Shown: positions 15,730 through 27,100 of the stretch, in pieces
How positions within the stretch are numbered: the first letter of the stretch is position 1
Layout of the letters: every line of letters begins with the position of its first letter
From: Zestomonas insulae
GTDB taxonomy: Bacteria; Pseudomonadota; Gammaproteobacteria; Pseudomonadales; Pseudomonadaceae
Direction of reading: 5' to 3'
NCBI RefSeq assembly: GCF_016901015.1
Contig: NZ_JAFEUP010000002.1
Coordinates: 186,001 to 250,000 of the forward strand
Length of the DNA stretch: 64,000 bases
The notes under the pieces: model-generated
The model's database searches: none
What the model was told of the DNA's origin: nothing
What the model saw: the letters and a program-made list of their open reading frames with translations, nothing else
Program-made: the position numbers and the translations under genes

Positions 15730-17667
15730 ATGTCCCTGTTCAGACAATTGTTGATTGCCATCTGCCTGTTCCTGATCGTCGCCTTCAGCGGCAGTTTCAT
15801 GGTTGGCCTGGAAAGCTCGCGCGAGCAGTACGTCAACCAGCTGCGCTCGCATGCGCAGGACGCGGCGACCGCCCTGGGCCTGTCGCTGACGCCAAACATC
15901 GACGATCCGGCGATGGTCGAGTTGATGGTCAGCTCGATCTTCGACAGCGGCTACTTCGAGAGCATCCGGGTCATCGACCTGCGCAGTGGCGCGGTGATCG
16001 TCGAGCGTACCGGCCCGGCGGATGCGCAGGCGGCCCAGGTGCCGCAGTGGTTCGTCACCCTGATCGGTCTGGCTTCGGCCGGCGGCGACGCCATCGTCAG
16101 CAGCGGCTGGACCCAGGCGGCGCGCGTCGAGGTGGTCAGCCACCCGATGTTCGCCATCGCCCGCCTGTGGAACAGCGCGCTGGGCAGTCTCGGCTGGCTG
16201 CTGCTCTGCGGGGTGGCCAGTGCGCTGCTCGGCGCGGTGCTGCTGCGTCGCCAGCTGCGCCCGCTGGATTACATGGTCGAGCAGTCCCACGCCATCGCCC
16301 GCCGCGAATTCCTCAGCCTGCCGGAACTGCCACGCACCCCTGAGCTGCGCCGCGTGGTGCAGGCCATGAACCAGATGGTCGAGAAGCTCAAGGCGCTGTT
16401 CCAGGAGCAGGCCCAGCGCAGCGAGCGGCTGCGCGACGAGGCCTATCTCGACAGCCTCACCGGACTCGGCAATCGGCGCTATTTCGACATGCAGCTGCAG
16501 GCGCGCCTCGCCGACGAAGACAGCCGTAGCGGTCACCTGCTGGTGGTACGCATCAACGACCTGGCCGGCCTCAATCAGCGTCTCGGCGGCCAGCGCACCG
16601 ATCGGCTGCTGTCTGCGGTCGCCGAGCAGCTGACCCGCCTGACTGGCGGCGGCCAGCTGCTGGCACGCAGCCGCGGTGGCGAGTTCGCCGTGCTGGCGGC
16701 GGGCATGATGGGCGAGGAGGCCGAGCTGCTGGCGGCGCGCCTGGACGCCGCGCTGGCCCAGTTGGCGGCGACCGGTGAGGTCGATCGCCTGCCGGTGGCG
16801 CACATCGGCCTGGTGCCGTTCAGCTTTGGCGATGCGCCGCAGCAGGTGCTGTCGCTGGCCGACGAGGCGCTGGCCAAGGCGGAAAGCCAGGCCGATCGGC
16901 AGTGGGCGCGCCTCGAGCAGGGCAGCGGCGCCGGCCTCGGCGACGACAGCCACGCCTGGCATCGTCGCCTCGATCAGGCTTTGCAGAATCGGGAGTTCGT
17001 CCTGCATTTCCAGGCCGTGGTGGCCTGTCGTGCGCCGCAGCAGGTGCTGCACCACAAGGTGCTGTCGCGCCTGCCGGGCGAGCGTGGCGAAAGCCTGCCC
17101 GCCGGACGCTTCCTACCCTGGCTGGAGCGCTTCGGTTGGTCGGCGCGCCTCGACGTGCTGATGCTGGAAGAAGTGCTGAAGCAGCTGGCCGGTCACGACC
17201 AGGTGCTGGCGCTGAACCTGTCCGGCGCGTTGCTGCGCGACGCGGCGGCACTGGAGCAGGCGTTCGAGCTGCTGCAACGCCATCGCCAGTTCGGCCCGCG
17301 TCTGGTGCTGGAACTGGAGGAGGACCAGCTGCCTGAGCAGGCGGTACTGGAGCGCCTCACCCAGCGCCTGCGCAGCCTGGGCTTCAGCCTCAGCATCACC
17401 CACTTCGGCGGCCGCTTCAGCATGATCGGCAACCTGGCCCGCCTCGGTCTGGCCTACCTGAAGGTCGACGGCAGCTTCATTCGCGCCATCGACGCGGAAA
17501 GCGACAAGCGCCTGTTCCTCGAAGCCATGCAGCGCGCCGCGCACAGCATTGATCTGCCGCTGATTGCGGAGCGGGTGGAGACTCAGGGTGAGCTGGAGGT
17601 GCTGGACGCCATGGGTATCCAGGGCGTGCAGGGACAACTGTTCGGCGCGCCAGCGGCGTGGCGCTGA
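15730..17667 (+). CDS. lapD: c-di-GMP receptor LapD (HAMP, degenerate GGDEF and EAL)
   Basis: This 645-residue inner-membrane protein has a first transmembrane helix (about residues 6-26), a periplasmic output domain (about 27-150), a second helix (about 152-174), HAMP, then GGDEF (about 235-400) and EAL (about 415-645) domains. The active sites are degenerate: RGGEF at 315-319 instead of GGDEF, and KVL at 443-445 instead of EAL. This is the pattern of the non-enzymatic receptor LapD. When c-di-GMP binds the EAL domain, the periplasmic domain sequesters LapG and the adhesin stays on the surface. Trp127 in SSGWTQ lies where the LapG-contacting tryptophan is expected. It is co-transcribed with lapG. 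Confidence 0.95.
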   Translation: MSLFRQLLIAICLFLIVAFSGSFMVGLESSREQYVNQLRSHAQDAATALGLSLTPNIDDPAMVELMVSSIFDSGYFESIRVIDLRSGAVIVERTGPADAQAAQVPQWFVTLIGLASAGGDAIVSSGWTQAARVEVVSHPMFAIARLWNSALGSLGWLLLCGVASALLGAVLLRRQLRPLDYMVEQSHAIARREFLSLPELPRTPELRRVVQAMNQMVEKLKALFQEQAQRSERLRDEAYLDSLTGLGNRRYFDMQLQARLADEDSRSGHLLVVRINDLAGLNQRLGGQRTDRLLSAVAEQLTRLTGGGQLLARSRGGEFAVLAAGMMGEEAELLAARLDAALAQLAATGEVDRLPVAHIGLVPFSFGDAPQQVLSLADEALAKAESQADRQWARLEQGSGAGLGDDSHAWHRRLDQALQNREFVLHFQAVVACRAPQQVLHHKVLSRLPGERGESLPAGRFLPWLERFGWSARLDVLMLEEVLKQLAGHDQVLALNLSGALLRDAAALEQAFELLQRHRQFGPRLVLELEEDQLPEQAVLERLTQRLRSLGFSLSITHFGGRFSMIGNLARLGLAYLKVDGSFIRAIDAESDKRLFLEAMQRAAHSIDLPLIAERVETQGELEVLDAMGIQGVQGQLFGAPAAWR

Positions 17668-17679
17668 GGGAATCGGGCC

Positions 17680-18018
17680 TCAGATCAGCCCGGTTTCCTC
17701 GTCGTTGATCAGGCGGCTGATGCCGCCCAGCGCTTCGCGCGCCTGGGTCCGCGACATCAGTTTGGCCTGAGCCGCAGCGGGGAGGTCGGTGATGCGCAGG
17801 ACGCCTTTGGTCATCAGCACCGAGATCAAGTCTTCGAGCACTCGGATCATGTCCAGATCGCTCTGCTTGAGCTGCAGCAGGCCATCTTCGGCGGCCTGAC
17901 TGGCGAGCCAGGCCTGCACTTCGTGATCGTCCGGTAGCAGGGTGCCGGAGGCGCCCTCGAAGGACGAGGGTTCGACGCGGATCAGGTGGCCCTGGCTGTC
18001 GCGCTGGACATAGAACAT
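17680..18018 (-). CDS. Conserved 112-residue protein of unknown function in the lap locus
   Basis: This small protein starts MFYVQRDSQGHLIRVEPSSF at the ATG at 18018. It is soluble, acidic and predicted helical in its second half (DLDMIRVLEDLISVLMTKGV, then ITDLPAAAQAKLMSR, ending INDEETGLI). No signal peptide or transmembrane segment is present. Pseudomonas homologs are sometimes labelled tryptophan synthase beta subunit-like, but at this length and without a PLP lysine motif that name carries no functional meaning. It lies on the strand of the giant adhesin, 119 bases downstream of it and past its terminator-like hairpin. It is convergent with lapD. A role in adhesin biogenesis or control is possible by location only. 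Confidence 0.8.
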   Translation of the reverse strand: MFYVQRDSQGHLIRVEPSSFEGASGTLLPDDHEVQAWLASQAAEDGLLQLKQSDLDMIRVLEDLISVLMTKGVLRITDLPAAAQAKLMSRTQAREALGGISRLINDEETGLI

Positions 18019-18095
18019 TGCGGTTCCCTCAGTGAATGACGGTCGGCGGCCGGCACAGTGTGCCAGCGGCGCCTCCGAAAAGCTGCCACATCGGC

Positions 18096-18133
18096 CACGT
18101 ACCGGCACTCGCCTGGGCGAGCGCCGGTACGTG
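18096..18133 (-). terminator. Terminator hairpin after the adhesin gene
   Basis: CACGTACCGGC (18096-18106) and GCCGGTACGTG (18123-18133) form an 11-bp perfect stem only 4 bases past the adhesin stop codon; GCTTTTC follows some distance later. It may limit read-through into the 112-residue gene downstream. Confidence 0.7.
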
Positions 18134-18137
18134 ACGA

Positions 18138-21100
18138 TCAGTGGTGGTCGACCTTGTTATGCGGGTCGCCGGCAATCAACGATTTCGCGATGTCCGCCGC
18201 GGTGACGCCGTAGCTGGACAGGTCGGCCGCCGAGCCATTGTTCCCCAGTTCGATGGTCACGTCGGCGTTGCTGGCGGAAGCGTTGAGGTTGCCCGAGGTG
18301 CTGATCTTCAGCGTCGACGTGGTGGTATCCACCTTGAGGTAGCTGAGCACGTTGTTGACATCGGCATCTGGGAGCAGATCACTGAGGTCGATGCGATCGC
18401 CCTGCGTGGCATTGAAGTCCTTGATGACGTCTTTGCCGGTGTCGCCGGATTTCCAAATGAAGGTGTCGGCGCCAGCACCGCCCGTGAGGGTGTCGTCGCC
18501 CTTGCCACCGATAAGGATGTCGTCGCCGTCACCGCCGAGCAGGGTGTCCTTGCCGTTACCACCGCGCAGCAAGTCCGCGGCGTTGGTGCCGGTGAGCGTG
18601 TCGTTGCCGGTGCTGCCGTCGACCAGTTTGGACGTGCCGTTGGCCAGCAGCAGGTACTCGCTGCTCGAGCTCGAGTCGCCGTTCACCGTATTGGTCGCGG
18701 TGAACACCAGGGTGCCCGAGGCGATGCCGGTGTTGCTCAGGGTCAGCGTGCTGGTCGTCCAGCCGTGGAGGTCGATGACGTGGTCGACACCGGTGGAGAC
18801 GATGCTGTGGCCGTTACCGTCGCTGATCACCATGTCCTTGGCCAGACCACTGACGCTCAGGTCGGTGTAGTCGGTGCCGGCCAGTGCGACTTTCAGCGGG
18901 CCACCATCGTTGGCGATGGCGCTGTCCTGGAAGCCATTCTCGACCGAGCGGATCGCCTGGATCTGGTCGGCGCTCAGCACATGGTCATAGATGCGCAGGT
19001 CATCCAGCGAGCCCTTGAAGTAGCGTGTGTCGTCCAGCGCGGTACCGTTGCCGGTGAAGCGGTTGGTCGCACCGATCGAGGTCAGCTGGTTGAGGGTGCC
19101 GGTGAAATCGCTGTCGCTCGGGCTGCCAGTGGCTTCCAGCTTGCCGTCGATGTAGATGCTGACCAGGCCTGTGGACGCGTCGCGGCTGATTGCCACGTTG
19201 TGCCACACGTTGTCATCGATCGCGGTGGTGCTGTACACGCCGTTGACGTTGCCTAGACCCAGGCCGATCTTGCCGCTGTTGTTGATGGCGCCCCACTGGA
19301 TGTCGTTTCCGTCATCCTTCTGTTCGCTGCCGATGATGCTCGGCAGATCCCAGGAGTTGCCGTTGCCGTTCTCTCCTCCTTCCTGACTGGTTTTCACCCA
19401 GAAGGTCATGGTCGCACTGCCCAGCAGGGCCTGGGTGGCGCTACTGCTCAGGTCGATGCGGTCGCCACTGTCGTACAACGAAGTGTTGAGGCTGATGAAG
19501 TGGCCGGCACCGGCGGCGCGCGAAGTGCTGCTCAATACCGGCAGCGCGCTGTTGTCGAACCAGCTGCTTTGGTCATCGCGCAGTGTGCCGGTCTGGCCGG
19601 TGGTGGCGTTCTTGGTGGTGGTGGCGCCGCTGTTCTCGTCGAAGGTCCACTGGCCGACCGGGCTGACCGACAGGCTTGGCAGTTTGGCGTCGTGCACTGG
19701 TGTGACGGTCAGCGCAACCGTGGCGGTTTCCACCGCGCCGTTGGAGGTCACCGAGTAGGTGAAGCTGGTCGGGCCGTTGTAGTTAGCCTCCGGCTCGAAC
19801 GACAGGCTGCCGTTGGCGTTGAGGGTCACCTTGCCGTGCGTCACGTCGAGGGTCTGGCCGGCGGCGATCGCCTTGCCGTCGATTGCAGTGATGCTGCGCG
19901 CGCTGTTCTCGAAGCTGTCGTTGCTCAGCACGTTGAGGGTGGTCTTGGTGTCTTCGACGATCGAGAAGCTGTCGCCGACGATGTCGGCCACCGCCGCGAC
20001 GTTGAACGACGCGGTGTTGCTGGTGACACCACCTTTTCCGTCGCTGACGTCGTACGACAGGCTCACGGTGCCATTCCAATCCTGGGCCGGCTTGAAGGTC
20101 CAGGTGGTGCCGGCGCCATTGACGCTCAGGAGGCCGGTGCCGGACACCAGCTTCACATTCGCCAGGCTGAGGGTGTCGCCTTCGACGTCGGACGCTCCGG
20201 CGAGCAGTTGGGCCTTGGTGAAGGTCACGCTGGTGCCGTCTTCGGTACCGCCGGCCAGCGCCACAGGGCTAACGCGGGGGGCATCGTTGACTGCGCCGAC
20301 CTGCACGGTGACCGTCGCGGTGCTGATGGCTCCGCTCGGATCGGCGACGGTATAGGTAAAGCTGCCCGTCGGACCGGCAAAATCCTTGGCGGGCGTGAAC
20401 ACCACTTTTCCATCCACCAGAGCAACGGTTCCATTCGTCGCGCCCTGCACCGAAATGATGCTCAGCGTGTCGCCATCCGGATCGCTGTCGTTGGCCAGCA
20501 GGACGGACGGTTCGATGGTCAGCGGAGTGTCCTCGAGAGTGCTCAGCAGTACCGATTGGGTGAGCGTGTAGCTGCCAAGCGACTGATAGCTGCCACTGCC
20601 CAGGCGCAGCTCCGGCTGGAAGACCGCTTCGCCACCCTGATCCCAATAGATGATCTCGATGGTGTGGGTGCCGGCGCCGACGGTGAACGAGTCGTGGGTG
20701 GTGGTCTTGGTCGACTGCTTGTCGGGAACTTGGGCAACTAGGACGCCATCGATGCGGATGCTGTAGCCATCGTCGGAGGTGATGCGGAAGTTGTAGGTCC
20801 CGGCATCCAGCTTGATGGCACCGGACAGGCGGATGATCGCATCGGTGCTGTTTTCCGGGTCGACTCCATTCAGCGAACCGGCATCGCTGCCGAGGAAAGC
20901 TTGCAGCTTGCCGTCAGCGCCGAGATCGCCACTGATCTGCCCGTAGTTCAGGGTCTTGGCCACGAAGGTGGCGTCGGCGCTGTTGGACTTCAGGAAGTTG
21001 CTGACGACGGATAGGTTTTCCAGATTCCCGCCATCGGCAGTTGCACCCTCGTGGTAGGCGAAGTACTCGCCCTTGAGGCCCGCGAGGCCCGAATCGTTGA

Positions 21101-24100
21101 GCGCCAGCGGACCGTCGTTGGTGCCGATGATCGTGACCGTCACTACCTGAGTAGCCGAGCCGTCCTTGCTGGTGACGGTAAAGCTGTCGGTCAGGGACTT
21201 GCCTGCGCCAAGCTTTTGGATCGCTTGTTGGCTGTTGTCCGCGGTGTAGGTCCAGTTGCCGCTGGCATCGACGCTGAAGGTGCCGTAGCCCTTCGAACCC
21301 GCGGCATTGGTTTGCGGCTGGAAGGCCGCCTCGCCACTGTCGCGGTCCGCGATACTCAATTTCCCGCCGGTGCTGAGCTTGCCAGCCAGGGTGACGTTGG
21401 TGTCTTCGGCGACGCTGCCGGCAGCGGCGCCGCTGATGTTGGCGGTGTCGTTGGCGCCCGTGATGTCGATGACAATGGTGCGGGTGTCCGACGCATTGGA
21501 CGGGTCGCGGACCGTGACGGTGAACGATTCGGTCTGCGCGGCATCGGCCGGAAGAGCGTTCACGGCATTGGCGTCGACCACATAACGGTAACTGCCGTCG
21601 GCGTTGACGGTCAGCTCGCCGTAGGCACCCTTGGCGCTACCCGACCAGGTGAGATTACTGCCGTCATCGGCGTCGCTGGCCACCAGCGTGCCGGTGATGT
21701 CGGCAAAGCTGTCGGCAGCGGCCGTGTCGGTAATGGTGGCGGCGTAGCTGCCGCTCGCCACCGGGCCATCGTTGGTACCGGTAATGGTGACCTCGATGGT
21801 GTGCGTGGTGCCGTCGAGGCTCTCGACGGTGAAGCTCTCGATGCGGGTCTGGTTCAGCTTTAGGTACTGCACATCGGCGTTGTTGACCTGGTAGGTCCAC
21901 TCGCCACCGGCATCGATGCTCAGCGAGCCGAGCGCGCTGCCAGACGGCGTGCCTGCGCCGGCGACGAAGCCTGCCTCGCCGGCATCCGGGTCGTTGATGG
22001 TCAGCGTGCCGCTGTCGGTCAGCTTGCCGCCAACCACATGGGCATCTTCCGTCACAGCACCGCGGTCGTCCCCAGCGATGATCGCCGGGTCGGCAACTGC
22101 GGCGACATTGAAGGTCAAGGTGTTCGGCGCAGTGTCGAAGGTGCCGGCGCTGTCTTTCACGCTGAACGTCAGGGTGGCGTAGCCGCTGCCGTTGGCGTTG
22201 GCGGCCGGGGTGAACACCAGATTGCCGAGATCGGCAGCATCGATGACCTGACCTTGGGCAACTGCGTCGCCAGAGAGCGTCAGACTGCCGGCACCCGGCA
22301 GGGTATCGATGCGCACGGCCTTGAGCTGCTGGCCGGCATCAGCGTCCTGATAACCGAAGTCGCCGGCGCTGAAGCTGTGCTGGCCGTCCTCGTTGAGGCT
22401 AATGGCCTTGTCGGCGCCATCCGGAGCGGTGTTCGGACCGACCGTGACAGTCAGTGTGCCGGTGGCGGTGCCGCCGGTTTGGCCGTCGTTGATCTGGTAG
22501 CTGATCTCCACCGGGCCGGTGACATTGCTGCCCGGAACGAAGTTGAGCGTGCCGTCCGTGTTGACGCTGACGCTGCCCTTGGCCGGGTCGACGGAGGCGC
22601 CGGTGACAGTCAGCTTATCGTTCTCGACGTCGGTGTCGTTCGCCAGCACATTGATGTTGCTCAGCGTGACGTTGATCGGCGTGCTGGCACTATCGGCAGC
22701 GGCGGTCGGCGCATCGTTGACCGCAACCACGGTCACGGCAACGGTGGTCTCGGTGATGCCGCCCTGGCCGTCGCTGATCTGTACCTTGAACGAGTCCGGG
22801 CCGTTGTAGTTGCTGCTCGGTGTATAGAGGTAGCTGCCGTTGGCATTGACTGTAACAGTGCCATGTTGAGCGCCGGTCAGTAGTTTGAAGGTCAGCGCAT
22901 CGCTTTCGGCATCGGAGGCGACGACCTGGCCATTGAACGGAGTGTCCTCGTTGGTGGTGGCGGTTTGAGCAGCAGCCAGCGGCGCGTCGTTGCTGCCGAT
23001 GATGGTCACCGTAGCGGTCGCTGTTGCGCTGCCACCCTGGCCGTCCGACACGGTGTACTGGAAGGTGTCGGTCTTCACTTGACCGGCCTTCAGGCTGTCG
23101 AACTTGCCATTGGTGTCATAGCGGAAGCTGCCGTCGGCGTTCATGGTCAGCAGCGCGCCGCTGGCCAGTGCTAGCGCAGTGCCGACGGTGAAGATCTGGT
23201 TATTGATCAGCGAGACGCGCAGGTCGTCGCCGTCGCGATCGCTGTCGTTCGCGAGTACGCCCTTGGCAGCAGCGATGTTCAGTGTGCTGTTTTCACCGAC
23301 GGTGTAGATGCCGTTGGCTGCGGCCGGACCGCTGCCGCTGAAGCCAGTGAGGAAGTAGTCCGAGCCATCGGTGCTGCTGTTGGTGCCCAGCGCTTCGAAG
23401 CGGATGCTGTTGAATACTCTGCTGCCGGTGTCGATGGCGATGTCGCCGCTGTGCGTCGAGCCGGTGAAACGGAAGGTGCCGGTGGCGACAACTTCACCGT
23501 TGTACAGCGCGACCCAGCGGCCGCTTTCGCCGCCGTCTTCGTTGCCGTACAGGTTGCTGACCGAGAAGGTGGCCTTGTTCAGGTTGCCGGTGAAGTTCAA
23601 CCCCAGCGACTCGGACTTGCCGGTGGCCGGGTTGTACTCGATCTGGTTGGGCACGCCGCCGCTGGCGCGCGGGGTACCACTGACGCCCAGATAGCCGCCG
23701 CTGTTGTAGAGCGTGCCGGCGCTGCCGTCGGCCTTGTGGGCGGTAAACCCGGTTGCTTGCGCGTGACTGTCCAGGCTGCTCCAACCCGCACCGCTGGTGG
23801 ACTTGCTGCCCAGTGCCACGCTGTAGGCTTCGCCGGCCGGGTCGTTGATGGCGATCGGATCGTCGTTGCTGCCGTGGATGGTGACTGTCACCACCTGGCT
23901 GGCGGAGCCGTCCTTGCTGACGACGGTGAAGCTGTCGGTGAGGTACTCGCCGACGCCCAGCTGCTGGATCACGCTCTGGCTGTTGTCGGCGTGATAGGTC
24001 CAGTTACCATCGGCATCGATGCTGAAATTGCCGTAGCCCTGGCTACCGGCGACTTCCGTCAACGCCTGGAATTGCGCCTGGCCGAGGTCGACATCGGTGA

Positions 24101-27100
24101 CCGCCAGCTTGCCGGAGGCCTGCAGTTCGCCGCCGACCAACGCTGTGTCTTCGGTCACGCCGCCGCTGGTGGTACCGCTGATGACCGCCACGTCGTTGGC
24201 GCCGTTCAGCGTGACGGTGATCACCTGCGAGGTGCTGCCATCGAGGCTGGTGACGGTGAAGCTGTCGGTCAGGCTGGAGCCGGCCGCCAGTTGCTGGATG
24301 GCGATCTGGCTATTGGCGGCGGTGTAGCTCCAGTGGCCGTTGGCATCGATGCTGAAGCTGCCGAAGCCATTGCTGCCGGTCACGGCGCTCTGCGGCTGGA
24401 ACTCTGCCTGGCCGCTATCGACGTCGCTGACGTTGAGCTTGCCGGAGGCGGTCAGGTTACCGTCGACCACCGCGCTGTCTTCGGTCACTCCACCGGTGTA
24501 GACGCCATCGATGCTGGCCAGGTCGTTGACCGGGTTGACCGTGATGGTCTGCGAGTTGCTCGCCGACACGGCGCCTTCGTTGTCGGTGACGGTGAAGTCG
24601 AAGCCAGTCGAGCCATTCCAGTTGGCATCGGGCACGAAGGTCAGCGCGGCGCCACCGGCGATAGCAGTAATCACTGCGCCACTCGCCAGCGCGGTGCCGC
24701 CGAAGTAAAGGGTGCCGTGCTCAGGCACCGAGCTCAGGGTGAAGCTGATGATCGTCCCGTCGACGTCGCTGGCGCTGAGCGTTACCGGGATGCCGGTGCT
24801 GTCTTCGTTGCCCGCGGCGGCACTAACGGTAGCGGTCGGCGCTTCATTGGCGCCGTTGACGGTGATCACGATCTGATGCGTGGTGCCGTCGGCGCTGGTG
24901 ACCGTGAAGGATTCGTGCTCCTGGGCGGTGCTGGTCAGGGCCTGCACGTTGGCGTCGCCATTGCGCAGGGTGTAGGTCCAGTTGCCGGCGGCATTGATGC
25001 TGAAGTCGCCGTAGGTCCCGGTCACGCTGTCGGCAATGATCAGCGCCGGGCTGTCGATGTCAGAGACGGCCAGTGCACCGCTAACGCTGAGGGTGCCGTC
25101 CTCGCTGACGGCGCCGAGGTCGTCGCCGCTGATTAGGGCCGCATCGTTGACTGCGCTGACGTTGAGCGGGATGACGTCGGTGTCGCTCGCCTGGCCGTCG
25201 CTGGTGGTGACGCTCAGGGTGTCGTCGCCAAAGAAGTTGGCGGCCGGGGTGTACTTCAGGCCGCTGAGGGCGAGGTTGATCGCCGACGCGCTGCCGGTCA
25301 GGGTCAGGCTGCCGTCGGCATTGGTGGTCAGGCTGACGCCGCCAGACAGCGGGCCGAGGTTGAGCACGCCGTGCTCCACCTTGAGGGTGGTGCTCAGGGT
25401 GTTGCTGTCGATGTCGCCGACGCTGATCGCGTTGCCGCGCAGGATCGAGAAGGTCTTGCTGCTGTCTTCGTCGACGCTTTGCGCGCCCGGTACGTTGTTG
25501 ACCGGGGCGTCGTTGACCGCGTTGATCTCGATGTGCACGTCGGCGCTGGTGATCACCTTGCCGTCGCTGAGCACGTAGGTGATCGCCGGCACCGGGCCGT
25601 TGTAGTTGGCATTCGGGGTGAAGGTCAGGTCACCGTTGGCGGCGATAGACAGCTTGCCGACCAGCGGAATGGTCATGGTCTGCCCGGCCGCGTAGATCGG
25701 CAAACCGATGCCGAAGCGGAGCACGCTGAGCGTGTCGCCGACATCCACGTCGCTGTCCTTGCCGTCGGCATTGGTGATGACGTTGTCGCGCAGCACTTCG
25801 TCTTCGTTGACGCTGAAGCGGTCGTCGTTGCCGACCGGACGGTCGTTGATGCCGGTGAGGTTGATCAGCAGGGTGGTGGTGCTGCTGCCGCCCTGGCCGT
25901 CGGAGACGGTGTAGGTGAAGCTGTCGGTGGCCTTGGCGCCGGCGGCGAGGCGGTCGGCGTTGTTGGCGACGTAGGTGTACGAGCCATTGGCATTCAGGGT
26001 CAGCGAGCCGTAGGCGCCATTGATGGCGTGGCCGACGCTGGCCGCGTTGCCGTTGACCGCGGAAACGCTGAGGGTGCCGCCGTCGACATCGCTGTCGTTG
26101 GCGAGCACGCCGTTGCCGGCATTGCGGGACACCGAGGCGCCTTCGTTGACCGCGTTGGCGTCGGCAAGCGCGACCGGGTCGTCGTTGACCGAGTTGACGG
26201 TGACCTTGATGGTCTGGCTGGCGCGCAGTTCGCCGCCTTCGCCCGTGTTACCGAAGTCGTTGACCGACACCACGATGTTGGCCGGGCCAAAGTAGTTGGC
26301 ATTCGGGGTGAACACCGCGCCTTCGAGCTTGGCATTGATCGCCGCGAGGGTGCCGGTGAACGACAGCGCGCCAGCCGCGTTGGTGGTGGTGCCATCGAGC
26401 AGGGTCAGGGTGCCGTTGCTGACCTGCACGTGGAAGCGCAGCGCGGCGTTGCCGGCATCGACGTCGGCGATACGGATGGCATTGGCGCCGGTGAAGGTCA
26501 GGCTGTGGTCTTCGTCGATGGTCGAGGTGGCCGGCGCGCTGATGGTTGGCGCGTCGTTGATCGCCTTGACCGTCAGGTCGAGCGTGCTGGAGGAGCCGGT
26601 GTTGGTCGTGTAGGTGACCTGCGGCACGCTGCCGTTCCAGTTGGCGTCCGGGGTGAAGCTGTAGTTGCCGTTGGCGTGCACCGTCAGTTCGCCGATGCCG
26701 GCGAGGGTAGCGGCCTGCCCAGCGGTGTACACGGTCGAACCGATGCTGAAGGTGGCCACGCTGAGGACGTTGTCGACATCGCTGTCGTTGCTCAGCACGT
26801 TGCCGGTGATGCCGTGGTCCTCGTCGCTGCTGCCGCTGTCGGCAATCAGCACGGACGGATCGTCGACCGCGTTGACGGTGACCTTGATGGTCTGGCTGGC
26901 ACGCAGTTCGCCGCCGGCGCCGCTGTTACCCAGGTCGTTGACCGATACCACGATGTTGGCCGGACCAAAGTAGTTGGCGTTCGGGGTGAACACCGCGCCT
27001 TCGAGCTTGGCGTTGATCGCGGCGAGGCTGCCGGTGAACGACAGCGCGCCAGCCGCGTTGGTGGTGGTGCCATCAGCCAGGGTCAGGGTGCCGTTGCTGA

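Noticed and set aside
15730-17667. LapD as an active diguanylate cyclase or phosphodiesterase
   Set aside because: The signature residues are replaced (RGGEF and KVL), which fits a receptor and not an enzyme.
26000-26400. CRISPR-like array within the adhesin region
   Set aside because: The repeats are long coding domains in one frame with no constant short repeat and spacer pattern.
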